A stretch of DNA of 64,000 bases from Aquila chrysaetos chrysaetos (taxonomy: Eukaryota > Chordata > Aves > Accipitriformes > Accipitridae), in the NCBI RefSeq assembly GCF_900496995.4, contig NW_024470393.1, forward strand, positions 112,709 to 176,708. Direction: 5' to 3'. The notes beneath the pieces were generated by a model. It saw only the letters and a program-made list of their open reading frames with translations. It did no database searches and had not been told where the DNA came from. The translations under genes were made by a program, and so were the position numbers. Positions within the stretch are counted from its first letter, which is position 1; every line of letters starts with the position of its first letter. This document shows positions 22,504 to 33,029 of this stretch, piece after piece.

Positions 22504-22535
22504 TGACTCAGGGCTGTGGTTTCCCGTCTATAAAT
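22504..22535 (+). promoter_or_regulatory. Candidate FOXP3 core promoter: AP-1 site and TATA box
   Basis: A perfect AP-1 consensus TGACTCA is at 22504-22510 and a TATAAAT box at 22529-22535. Both are in non-repetitive sequence wedged between two minisatellites. An ATG with a following splice donor begins 35 bases after the TATA box (22570). A T-cell-inducible promoter would suit FOXP3, but the function is inferred. Confidence 0.45.
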
Positions 22536-22569
22536 CGGGGGCAGAGGTGCCCGGGTGTCGCCCAGAGCC

Positions 22570-22589
22570 ATGGCGGGCGCCCGGGACCC
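22570..22589 (+). other. Candidate first coding mini-exon of FOXP3
   Basis: ATG opens MAGARDP and is followed directly by the donor GTGAGC at 22590. It could splice to an acceptor at 23514. The resulting frame joins FOXP3 exon 2 only if the eight-G run at 23573-23580 is really seven. The 5' UTR would be only about 10 bases. Moderately speculative. Confidence 0.35.
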
Positions 22590-23340
22590 GTGAGCTGGGG
22601 GCACTGGGAGGCACTGGGAACTTACTGGGGGGCACTGGGCGGCACTGGGAACTCACTGGGGGGCACTGGGCGGCACTGGGAACTCACTGGGGGGCACTGG
22701 CATGATGCTAGATGGGACCGGGAGGGCACCAGAGTGATGCTGGGTGGGACTGGGTGGGACCAGAGGGGACTGGGAAGGGAGACTGGGAGGCACTGGGTGG
22801 TGACTGGGATGGATTGGGGATTGGGGAGGGGCTGGAGGAGCACTGGGTGGGGAAAACGGGGAGACTGGGAAGGACTGGGAGGCTGCTGGGGGGTACTGGG
22901 GTGGACTGGGTGGCACTGGAAAGGACTGGAAGGGGTTTTGGCTTACTGAGAGGGACTGGGGGGCGTTGTGAAGGACTGGGAGGGATTGCGGCTTACTGGG
23001 AAGGACTGGGAGGCGCTGGGAAGGACTGGGAGGGATTGAGGCTTACTGGGAAGGGCTGGGGGATGCTGGGAAGGACTGGGATGGACTGCGGCTTACTGGG
23101 GGATGCTGGAAAGGACTGGGGGAAACTGGAAGGGACTGGGGGGCTACTGGAAGGGACTGGGATGGACTGGGGAGACACGGAAAGGGACTGGGGGCACTGG
23201 GATGGACTGGGAGCTCCATAGAGTGACAGTGGATGGGATGGGGAGGGGGTGCCAGGGGAGGACAGGAGTGGGTCCAGTTCATACTGGGAGCACTGGGAGA
23301 TACTGGGGAAGGTGGGGGGGAACAACTGGGGGTGCCACAG
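22590..23340. repeat. CACTGGGAG minisatellite upstream of FOXP3 coding exons
   Basis: An array of diverged GGCACTGGGAACTCACTGGG and GGGAAGGACTGGGAGG units. The same CACTGGGA motif makes arrays in several CACNA1F introns. Confidence 0.85.
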
Positions 23341-23570
23341 GGCGGGGGGGGGGGGGGGGGCCAGTCCCCCCCACCCACGCGCTCATGCCGGGACTTGCCA
23401 TGACGCAGGCCCCTCGTGCGAGGCGGCTCGCACGCTTATGTCACACAATTTGGGGGGGGGGGGGGGGGCCGAGGCCGGGGGGGGGGTTGTCTGACACAGT
23501 GCCACCCCCCCCAGGCTGCGCCGCCCCCCCCGCGGCCCCCAGGATCGCCCCACGGTGCTGACCCGCGGAG

Positions 23571-26248
23571 ATGGGGGGGGCCCCTCGGCGCGCTCAGGTG
23601 GGGGGGGCTGGGCCCGGAGGGGGGGGTGCTTGGGGCGGGGGGGGGGTGTGCGTCAGGATGTGGGGGTTCACTTCTTGCTTCCCCCCCCCCCTAAAATCTA
23701 TAGGTGCCACCCGAGGGGGGGTCACGCCCCCCCTTCCTGCACATCCAGCACCCCGGGGTGCTGGTGATGAGGACACGGCTCCCCCCAGAGCATGGTAAGA
23801 CCCCCCCCGCCAAACCTGCACCCCCTCCTTTTGGGGGGTCCCCCCTTTTTGTGACCCCCCCCAAACTCTTCCAGGTCTCCCCAGTTTTGAGTGGGGCCCC
23901 AAAGACCCCCCTGGCCGTGATCGAGCCCCCTCACCCGCCCCCGCCGGCAGCGACCCCCCCCAGCTGCCCCCGAGTGCCGCCCAGCCCCCCAGGTGAGTGG
24001 GTCCCTTGTTGGGGGGGGGGGGGGCACCCCGAACCCCTGGGTCCTCACCCGCCCTCCCAAAAATATGTGCGCCCGCCCCCCCCCCAACGCAGGGCACCCC
24101 GCTGTGACCTGGGGGAGGTAGCGCAGTGCCTGCGGCAGCTGGAGAGGATCCAGGAGCTGGAGCAGCAGGTGAGGGGGGGCCCCCCCAAATCCTCCCCACC
24201 CCCCCCCCCAAATCCCACCCTGAACCCCCCCAAGTGCCCTGTGACCCCCCAAAACCATGACACCCCCCCCCCAAAGCCTGTGCCCCCCATGTCCCCCCCC
24301 AAAACCTTTGCTCCCCTAAACTATGTCCTCCCTGTGCCCCCCCTCAATCTGTGGCCCCCCAGACCCCCCCCAAATCACCCCCTAAACCTGTGGGCCACCC
24401 CCATGTCACCCCGAAACCTGTGGCCCCCCCAGACCCCCCCCAAACCATGTCCCCCTCCCAAACCCATGCCCTCCACATGCCCCCCTAAACCTGTGGCCCC
24501 CCTGTACCCCCCACACCATGCGCCCCCCCAAACCTGTGTCCCTCCCGCAACCACACCACCCCCACCAAACCCATGTTGTGTCCCCCCCCACCCCCGTGCC
24601 CCCCAAAACTTGTGTCCCCCCCCCCAGCTGGCCCGCGAGCGGCACCGCCTGGGGCTGTTGCAGGCGCAGCTCATCCGGAGGAGCCCCCCCACAGCGGTAA
24701 GGGGGGGGGGGGGGCAAAATGACAATGACACCCCAAAACAGGGGCGGGGGGGACTGGGCCCCCCCCCCCAAAGTGCTGCCAGTCCCTCACCTGTGTTCTC
24801 CCCCCCCCCAGGGCCCCCCCGGGAAGGGCCAGGCTGGGGTACCCCCAATTTGGGGCCAACCGCCCCCCCCCCGAGGGGGAGCCTGAGATCCCGCTGCACC
24901 CCCCAGGGCACTCCTGGGACCACGGGAGGCTCTGCCCAGGTGAGCACCAGGTTTGGGGGGGGTGGGAAGACAGGGGGGGGCCCCCAAATAACCTGGGAGG
25001 GGACCCAGATGCCTGGGTCCCCGCTGACCCCCCCCTTGGCTGCCCCCCAGAACTGGAGTACTACCGGCTCAGCACTGCCCGGCCCCCCTACACCTACGCC
25101 ATGCTCATTCGCTGGGTGAGTGACCCCCCCCCCCGCGTCACCTATAGCCCCCCCCCATGTCCCCTACACCCCCCCCGCCCTATACATTCCCCCCGATTCC
25201 TTATAGCCCCCCCAAGTCCTTCACCCCCCACAGCTTTCCTGTTCCTGTGGCTGTTCCCCATAGGAATCCCCCTCTCCATGTCCCCATACCCCCCCCCCCC
25301 GTTCCCCCCCCCCCCCAGCCATCCTGGAGCCCCCCCATGTCCCCAAACCCCCCTGCCATGTTCCCATGACTCCCCCAAACCATCCTGGAGTCCCTTCCCC
25401 ACCCCCCCATATCCCACCCCCCAAAAAAAGTGTCCCTAAAGCCTACCATAACTCCCCTGTGTGCCTACCCGCCCCAGCACCCCATGTGTCCCCATACCCC
25501 CCCCGTCCATCCCAGAGTGTCCCCATACCCCCCCAAAGTGTCCCCAAACCCTGCCATGTGCCCCCCCCAAAAATGACCCCTAGAATGTCCCTGTACCCCC
25601 CACCATGCCCCCCCCCAAACCCTGCCGTGCCCCCCCTCCCCCAGACCATCCTTAACTGTCCCTCTGCCCCACTCCCAAAATGTCCTGTGTCCCTGATCCT
25701 GCCGTGTCCCCAATCCTCTTGAGCCCCCCCAAAATGTCCCAACACCCCACCAACCCTGCTGTGCCCCCCCCCCCAAAACACCCCCCCCCCAAGGCCATCC
25801 TGGAGTCCCCCCAGCGCCAGCGCACCCTGGGCGAGATCTACCACTGGTTCAGCCGCATGTTCGGGTACTTCCGCCACAACACCGCCACCTGGAAGGTGGG
25901 GACCCCCCCTGCACCCCCAAATCCCGCCCCCCCGACCCCCCCCCACCAGTTTGGGGTGGGGGGGGGTTACCCCAACACCTCCCTAAAAGATCAAGGGGCC
26001 ACACAGGACCCCCCCCCATCACCACCACTGGGAGGCAGGGGATCACTCCCCAGCACTGCAAAATGTTGCCACACAAAACGTGGGACCCCCAAACCGGTCC
26101 CCTGGGACCCCCCAATGCTGCTCCAGGGACAACCCCCCCAACACAGCCCCCCCCCCCCCCAAAAAGTGGGGAGGATGACACCCCCAATTCTCCCAGAGCC
26201 TCTCCAACCATCACCACCCCACTCTTGCAACAGCTCAGAGACACCGCA

Positions 26249-26293
<45 letters not shown>

Positions 26294-26675
26294 AGAAAAC
26301 CCCTAAATATGCCCCAGACCACCCCAAAATTCCTCAGGGAATTTGGGGGGGGGGGGAGCCCACCCTAATTCCCCGGAGTTTCCCCCCCCAGAACGCCGTG
26401 CGTCACAACCTGAGCCTGCACAAGTGCTTCGTGCGAGTGGAGAACGTGCGTGGGGCCGTCTGGACGGTGGACGAGGCTGAATTCAGGCGCAAGCGGGGTC
26501 AGCGCTACCCCAGGTACCCCCAAAATTGGACCCCAAAACCAGAGGGGGGGGTCCTTAACCCCCCCCCCCCCCAACCGTCCCTGATAAACACGGGGTTCCC
26601 CTCTAAACCCCCCTCCCTCCCCACTTCCCCCACAGGGACTGCGACCTGAAGTGCTTTATGCCCCCCCGGAGCTGA
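23571..26675 (+). CDS. FOXP3: Forkhead box P3, avian form lacking the zinc finger
   Basis: FOXP3 is the lineage transcription factor of regulatory T cells. Exons: 23571-23597, 23704-23794, 23875-23992, 24093-24168, 24628-24696, 24783-24939, 25051-25115, 25794-25895, 26392-26513, 26636-26675; 867 nt, 288 aa (human 431). N-terminal pieces [14 protein letters not shown] and [10 protein letters not shown] resemble the mammalian repressor region. The coiled coil reads [19 protein letters not shown] then [15 protein letters not shown]. Then [19 protein letters not shown] leads into a complete forkhead: [61 protein letters not shown] and IYHWF are FOXP3-type; as I recall, FOXP1/2/4 have LIRQ and IYNWF. 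The C2H2 zinc finger that precedes the coiled coil in other FOXPs is absent. The ATG at 23571 is one option; an upstream exon at 22570 is another. It is convergent with CCDC22, as in mammals. Confidence 0.9.
24180..24610. repeat. C-rich simple repeat in FOXP3 intron
   Basis: Units of roughly 24-35 bp, such as AACCTGTGGCCCCCC and AGACCCCCCCCAAA, fill the intron that splits the coiled coil. Confidence 0.7.
25116..25793. repeat. C-rich degenerate repeat in FOXP3 forkhead intron
   Basis: Loosely repeated GTCCCCATACCCCCCC, AAACCCTGCCATG and TGTCCCC units fill the intron after LIRW. No exon was seen inside. Confidence 0.6.
26251..26293. repeat. 43-nt pure C tract in FOXP3 intron
   Basis: Forty-three consecutive C residues lie in the intron between forkhead exons 25794-25895 and 26392-26513. 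It is the longest homopolymer noticed in the window and a candidate i-motif/G-quadruplex; its true length is uncertain. Confidence 0.85.
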
Positions 26676-26795
26676 GGGGGGAGGTCCCACCGCCCCCCCC
26701 AAAACCACAGTGGGGGGGCAGAGATGGGGGGGGTGTCCCTCCAAATTCCCCCCAAAAGGAACATGATGACACCCCAAAAACCACTGTGCTGAGAC

Positions 26796-26801
26796 TTTAT
26801 T
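26796..26801 (-). terminator. Polyadenylation signal of CCDC22
   Basis: The minus strand reads AATAAA about 155 bases after the CCDC22 stop. No clear AATAAA for FOXP3 was seen between its stop (26675) and here, so the FOXP3 3' UTR probably overlaps CCDC22. Confidence 0.7.
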
Positions 26802-26953
26802 GAAACCATAAAGGAACCGCTCTATCCTCCACCATGGGTGCATTTTGGGGGGGGGGGCTTCAGGCACGCCCACACCCCACTGTGTGCATGGGGGGGGGGG
26901 GTGACAGAGCCCCCCCGCAAGGGGATTTTGGGGGGACACCCAGGTTTTGGGGT

Positions 26954-29900
26954 TCAGGTGTGGCGGGCTTGTGCAGCCAGCAGCGCGTTCTCCTCCCGCA
27001 GTGCCCGGCAGTCGCTGAGGATCCGGTCGAGGCTGGCGGGGGGCTTCGCGCTCGTCTCCCCCTCGATCTGGGGGTAACAGGGTTGGGGGGGGGTGATTTA
27101 AATGGGGGGGGGCCCCCATAAAATGGGGGCGGGGGGGGCACAAAATGGGGGGCAAAGAGGTTGGGGGACAAACAGGATTACAAAGAGTTGGGGAAGGTCA
27201 CAAAGAATGGGGGGTTACAAAGAGATGTGGGGAGATATGAGCGGTTAATTAATAGCCCTGGGGGGGGCCCCCAGGGACACCCCAATCCTCGCCCCCCCCC
27301 CCCCCCATTATATCCTGCCCCCCCCCCAAACCCCCACCTGTTCCTCCAAGTCCCGGATCTCCCTCTGGATGGTCCCAGTGTCTTCGATGGTCTGGATCAG
27401 CTGGGCACAGTTCTGGGGGACAAAAAGGGGGGGTTCTGGGACCCCCCAAAAACCTCCAGGTCCCCCCAATTCTACCTGGCGCCCCCCCAAACCTTCACAC
27501 GCCCCCCTCCAGCCCCCCATTACCTCATGTAGAGCTGCCAGGTACTTGTAGGCTTTTCTCACCACCTCATCCCGCTTGGCATCCTGGGGGGGGGGCACGT
27601 GGGACAATTTGGGGGGGGGATACATGGGACAGTTTGGGGGGGCACACGGGACAGTTTGGGGTGGTCTTAGCACCCCAAACTTCCCCTCTTCCTTTGGGGT
27701 TATCCCATAGAGGGGGTGCCCTTGAGCATCTGCCCCAGGCCCCCCCCCAAATCCCACCTTGATCCCCCTGGGGGGGGGCCCCCCCACCTCAAGGTGTCCC
27801 CCAAGTACATGTGGAGACCCCCCCCATCCCAGGACCCCCCCCCCAACCTTGAAGAGCAGCTCGTCGGTGACGCTGAAGGTCCTCTCCAGCTTCCCCACCA
27901 GGGAGTTGATCTCCTTCTGCAGCGCCCGCGTGTCCACCAGGATCTGGGGAGACCCCCCCCCCCCGGGGTTCTCAGGTCTAGGGGGAGGGGGGGAACCCCA
28001 AACCCCCTCATTTTGGGGGTGCACCCACAGACACCCCCTCCAAACACCCCCTGCCCCCCCCCCAAGACCTCAAACAGAACCTAATACCCCAAGGACTCCC
28101 CCCCCCAGGACTCCTCTACATTGCCCTAGGGACCCTAAACTACCCCCCCCAAGGCCCCCCAAAATCTCCAGGGCCCCCCCAATGCCCACCCCCCCCCCCC
28201 AAAATCTTCCCCCCACCTTGCTGATCTCCTCCTTCTGCTTGCGGATGTTGCCCACGATCTCCAGGATGCGCTGGGTGTAGACGGCGCGTGAGATGTCACG
28301 GGGCAGCGCTTCCAGCTCCGCCACCTGCATCCGGGGAAGGGGTTGTGTGTGTGTGTGTGTGTGGGGGGGGGGGGGGGTGGTGCGTGAAAGTGGGGGGCAG
28401 CCCCCCAAATCACCCCGTGCCCCCCCTCCCCGCCATGGGTACTCACCAGTTGTTTGTACAGCTCCTCCTTGCGTCGGGCTTCGTCAGCGGCCGAGCGGCT
28501 GCGCTCGTGCAGGGCCCGGATCTCCGACAGCCGCCGCGACGACTCCAGCTGGGGTAGGAGAAATAAAACAAAAGGGCCGGGGGGGGGGGGGGGGGTGTGG
28601 GTGTCGGGGCACCCCCAAATCCACCAAGGGGTGGGACCTCAGAGACCCCCAAACCCCCAAAAAAGGGACTCCAGAGCCCCGAAACTACTGCGAAAGGGTC
28701 ATCAGAGTCCCAAAGTCACCGGGAAGGAGACCCCAAACCCGCTGAGAAGGGGATCTCTGCATCCCCAGGAACCCCAAAATGCATTTGGGGGGATATGGAC
28801 ACCCCAAACCCACTGGGAAGGGAACCCAGAGCCCCCAGGGACCCCCAAAACCCATTTGGGGGGATCTGGACACCCCAAACCCACTGGGAAGGGAACCCAG
28901 AGCCCCCAGGGACCCCCAAAACCTATCAGGGAGAGACCCGGGGACTCCCAAACCCACTGGGAAGGAACCGCAGACCACCAAAACCTATGGGGAAGGGGAC
29001 CCCAAACCCACTGGGAAAGGACCCCAGAGACCCCAAAACCCATTTGGGGGATAATCTGGGCACCCCAAACCCACTGGAAAGAGAATTCCAGAGATCCCAA
29101 AACCTACCAGAGAGAGACCTGAGGACCCCCAAACTCAGGAAAAAAAGGGACCTGAGGACCCCCAAAGAGGGGGGACAGACCCCAGACCCCCCCCTTACCT
29201 GAGCGGAGTCGCGCAGGGCCCGGAGGTGCCGGTATTCGGCGAGGAGGGGTCCCCGGTGCCGCTCCCACTGCCCCACCAGGCTGACGATGCGGCGGCTGCT
29301 CGCCTCCACCACCAGCTGGGAACAGGGTCAGGGCACCCCCAAAACGCTTCTTTCTGCCCCCCCCCCGCACCCCCAAAAGTGCCCCCCAGCACCCCCAAAT
29401 TGCCCACCCCTCCCCTTCACTCATCTGCCACCAGGACAGTTGCACACCCCAAACCACCCCTCTAAACCTCCTCCCCACACCTGCTGTGGCCCCAGACAGC
29501 TTCACAGCCCCCCCCCAAAAGACCCCCCCCCCCCCCCAGGGGGCACCCCAAAATCCTCACCTGGAGCTTGGCCATGTTGTTCTGGGCATCCGGGAGCAGC
29601 TCGACCGCCCGTGCCTTCAGCCGAAGGGCGTCCTCCCGGGCCCCCAGCGCCAGCCGGCCCTGCCGCACCTCCGCCTCCACCTGGGGGGGGGGGCGGGTAC
29701 CAACCATCAGGGCACCCCAAAACACCCTGCAAACCCCCCCTTAACTTCCCCCCCCCCAACCCCGGCACCCACCTGGGTGAGGCTGAGCTGGGCGTCCCGC
29801 ACCTCCCCACGGCAGCCCTCGATTTCGGCCTCCAGCCGAGCCAGGGTCTCCTCCAGGGCAGCCTCCTCGCTGGCCTGGCGTGCCCCTGCGTCCTAAGGTG

Positions 29901-32730
29901 GGGGGGGAAGGCCCTTCTAAATGCGGCCATCAGTAGGGTCCAGAGCGAACACCCATTCAACAGAGCCATCGGTAGAGTCCAGCGTGAACACGCGGCCATC
30001 AGTAAGGTTCAGAGTGAACGACCCCCCCATCCTCTCACCTCCTCAGAGCTCTTTGAGGGGTGCAGGGTCTCGGCAGCCACCTGGATCTGCTGCAGCAGGA
30101 TTTGGGGGTCCTGCGGGATGAGACCCCGGAGCAGGTCAGACCCCAGAGCAGGGGGGCCCCCCCCAAAACAACTCCCAGCCCTCCAGCAGCCCCCCCCCCC
30201 CCCCAAAACAACACTCCAGCCCTCCAGCAGCCCCCCAAAACAACTCCCAGCCCTCCAGCAGCCTCCCCCAGCCCCCCCAAAACAACTCCCAGCCCTCCAG
30301 CACCCCCCCCCAAAACAACGCTCCAGCCCTCCAGCACCCCCCCCAGCCCTCCCAAAACACCCCCCAGCCCCCCAGCAGCCCCCCCACCCTACCTGCTCAT
30401 GGGTCAGGTGCTGGGTGCGGGTGAAGCGGGACCCCTTGGGCAAGGCCCCCCCAGCCCCCCCAGTCCCAAAAGCTTCTTGGAGCCAAGTGGAGTCCAGGGG
30501 TCCTGGGGGGGGTCCCTGGGGTCGGGGGGGGCAAACCTGGCGCAGGGGCTCCAGGGCCCGGAGTCGAGCACGGAGCCGCTTCCGCCCCACATATTCCTGG
30601 GGGGGGGGGGGGAGGAAAGGGGGTGTCAGACCCATAGGGATCCCCAAAACAGACCCATAGATGTCCCCCCATATTGCTGGGGGGGGGGGTGTCAGACCCA
30701 CAGGGCCCCCTTCCCCCAAAAATAGCTCCATAAACATCCCCACAGCCCCCCTGTAGTCCTGGGGGTGGGGGGGAGGCTAAAGGGGGTGCCAGACCCACAG
30801 CAACCCCCAAAACAGACTCATAACCATCCCCCCAACCCCCCTGTAATCCTGGGGGGTGAGAAAGGGGGGGGTCAGACCCACGAGGACCCCCAAAACAGCC
30901 CCCTCCAACCCCCCCGCCCCAGGACTCAGAGAAAGGGGGTCAGACCCACGGACAAACACCTCTCCCCCCCCCCCCCCCCCCCCCCAAACTCCTGGGGGTG
31001 AGAGAAGGGTGGGACCCATAGGGTCCCCCCCAAATCCTGGGGACCCCCCCAGGACCCCCCGCAGTGGATGGGGGGGGGCGTCTCACCTGGGGGGGGCAGG
31101 CGGGAGGCCAGACCGGGACCCCCCCACTCGGCCTCCCAGTCATGGCGGGCGCTGAGCTGGGCTGCGTGGGTCTCCAGCAAGGCTGGGGGGGTCCTGGTGG
31201 AAAGGGGGGGCTGTGCCGGCACAGGGGGGGGCAGCCCCCCCAAAATACTCCTGCAGCTCTACAGGGACGGGAGGTGTGTGTGAGCAGACCACTCCCCCAA
31301 AACAAGGACACCACCCCCCCCCCAAATTCCCCCCCCCCAACTCTTACCTGGCGGTCCCCCACTTTGGGGCAGAACCAGGGGGCACGTAGTGAAGGAGTAG
31401 AGGCGACCTGTACCCTAAAAAGGGTTAATTAATGGATTAATTGCCCCTCCCAATTGAGAATTAGCCCCCCACAATTGGGGGGGGTCAGGGCCCCCCCCAA
31501 AGTTCACCTGCAGGCGCTGCAGCTGGGGGGTGCGGCAAGCTGGGGGCACCCAGGGGATCCCCAGCTGCTCCCGGATGCGGGTGCCAATGGCTCGTAGCAG
31601 AACCCCCGATTTCCCTGGGGAAGAAGATAAGGAGTGGTCAGCCCCCCCCCCCCCCGAAAAAAAAAACCAGGGGGGGACCCCCCAAAATCCATACCGGGGG
31701 GTTCAGCCCCTCTTTCGCTCTCGTCCCGCGGCAGTTTCTCCACGAGGAAGAGGAGGAGGCGGCGGGTGTCATGCTCGGAGCTGTAGAGGAAGGTCTGGTA
31801 CCCCACGTCGCCCCCAAATCCCAGCTCCTGAGGGTGAGAAATAGGAGGGGGGGACACCCCAAAATTTTTGGGGTCCCCCCTTCAAGATTTGGGGGTATTT
31901 TTCGGGGGGGGGGGTAGCAAGGTCTGGAACCCATCGCCTGTAAATCTCAGTCCTAGAGGAGAGCGGTGGGGTGGTCCGGGGTGGTGTCCCCGTCCCCCCC
32001 CAAAATTTTGGGGGTCCCTCAAGATTTTGGGGGGGGAGGGGGGATAATACCTGGCAAGCGGCTGCCAAGTCGGAAGCGAGTCGGAAGCGAGCGGAGATGC
32101 CGGGGGGCAGGAGGGGGCTGAGGGGGGCCCCCAAAGCCGGACGGATGGCCCGCAGGCAGCGGACGGCCGCTTCCACCACCAGCTCCGGGGAGAAGTCCCG
32201 CACGCTCTGCGCCTCGGGGGGCACCGGCCTTTTTGGGGGGGGGGGGGGGGACACACAAAAAAAATCATGGGGACCCCCCCCCCCCCCCCAAATCCTGAAA
32301 TACCCCCACCCCCCACCCTGGGTGTCACCTATGCACCTCCAGGCACTCCCACCCCTCTCCCAGCGGTCACCCCCCATCTCCAGTCATGCCCCCCCCCCCA
32401 AAAGTGTTTCTGTCCCCCGGGGACCCCCCCACCTCCAGTTATGCCCCCCCTCCCCAAATTCTTAGGGTGCTCCCCCAGGGAGCCCCAAAACTCCTTAGGG
32501 TCCCCCCAGGTGTCCCCTCACACCCCTAGTTCCCGCCCCCCAATTCCTTAGGGTCCCCCCCCTCCAGTCCCTTGACCCCCCCAAAACTCTTTAGTGCCCC
32601 CCCACCCCCCCCCCCCCCAAATCCCCCAGAGTTGCCCCCCCTCCCCCGCTCCCCCCAAATTCCCCCCCTCCCACACTCACGTCCCCGCCTGCCGCAGGGA
32701 GTGGATCAGGATTTTGTCCACCTCTTCCAT
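26954..32730 (-). CDS. CCDC22: Coiled-coil domain-containing protein 22
   Basis: CCDC22 is a scaffold of the CCC complex (COMMD proteins, CCDC93), which works with Retriever and WASH in endosomal recycling and supports NF-kB activation through IkB turnover. Seventeen exons (5'-3'): 32730-32681, 32228-32051, 31827-31695, 31614-31508, 31414-31348, 31182-31087, 30596-30393, 30110-30039, 29892-29773, 29680-29561, 29315-29199, 28548-28447, 28324-28217, 27943-27848, 27583-27524, 27412-27338, 27067-26954. The N-terminal CH-like domain opens MEEVDKILIHSLRQAGT and has SPELVVEAAVRCLRAI. The C-terminal half is coiled coil: ALPKGSRFTRTQHL, LGAREDALRLKARAVELLPD, VYTQRILEIVGNIRKQKEEI, RKAYKYLAALHE. Exon 6 has eight Cs at 31089-31096 where seven would restore LPPQ and the frame. 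Corrected length is 605 aa (human 627). Confidence 0.93.
28650..29165. repeat. About 71-bp tandem repeat in CCDC22 intron
   Basis: Units carry AAACCCACTGGGAAGGGAAC, CAGAGCCCCCAGGGACC and CCCATTTGGGGGGATCTGG. Two adjacent units near 28800 and 28871 are almost identical; the others are diverged. Confidence 0.85.
30130..31025. repeat. Two C-rich minisatellites in CCDC22 introns
   Basis: 30130-30380 repeats CAGCCCTCCAGCAGCCCCCC with CAAAACAACTC (about 30 bp). 30600-31025 repeats GGGGGTCAGACCCACAGG with CCCCAAAACAGAC (about 60-70 bp). They flank the exon at 30393-30596. Confidence 0.75.
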
Positions 32731-33010
32731 GTTTTTTTTTTGAGGGGGGGGTCCCCCAAATCCTGCGGGGGGGGGGGGGGAAGCGGAGGCGGTTTGGGGG
32801 GGGGGGGGACCCCGGCTCTGCCGCACCCCCGCGAGCCCCGCCGCGAGTCACGTGAGGCGGAGCCCGCCGCGGAAGCGAGGCGGATCCCGCGCGGGGCACG
32901 ACGGGAGTTGTAGTCCGGAAGGGGGGCTGTGGCCGCCGCGCGCGCGGGGCACGACGGGAGTTGTAGGCGGCGCGAGGCGCGGCTGAGGCGGGAAAGTTGA
33001 GGGGGGCGCG
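32731..33010. promoter_or_regulatory. CCDC22 promoter CpG island with twin ZNF143-type motifs
   Basis: CpG-rich sequence upstream of the CCDC22 ATG. A 25-bp segment is repeated exactly at 32889-32913 and 32942-32966. Its minus strand reads CTACAACTCCCGTCGTGCC, close to the ZNF143/THAP11 motif (ACTACAAYTCCCAGMRTGC), which marks TSSs of many housekeeping genes. There is no TATA box. Confidence 0.6.
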
Positions 33011-33029
33011 AGGCGCGAGGGGCGGCTGA

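Noticed and set aside
23704-25119. 471-residue plus frame over FOXP3 exons and introns
   Set aside because: It reads through C-rich introns; spliced exons in agreeing phases give the conserved FOXP3 sequence instead.
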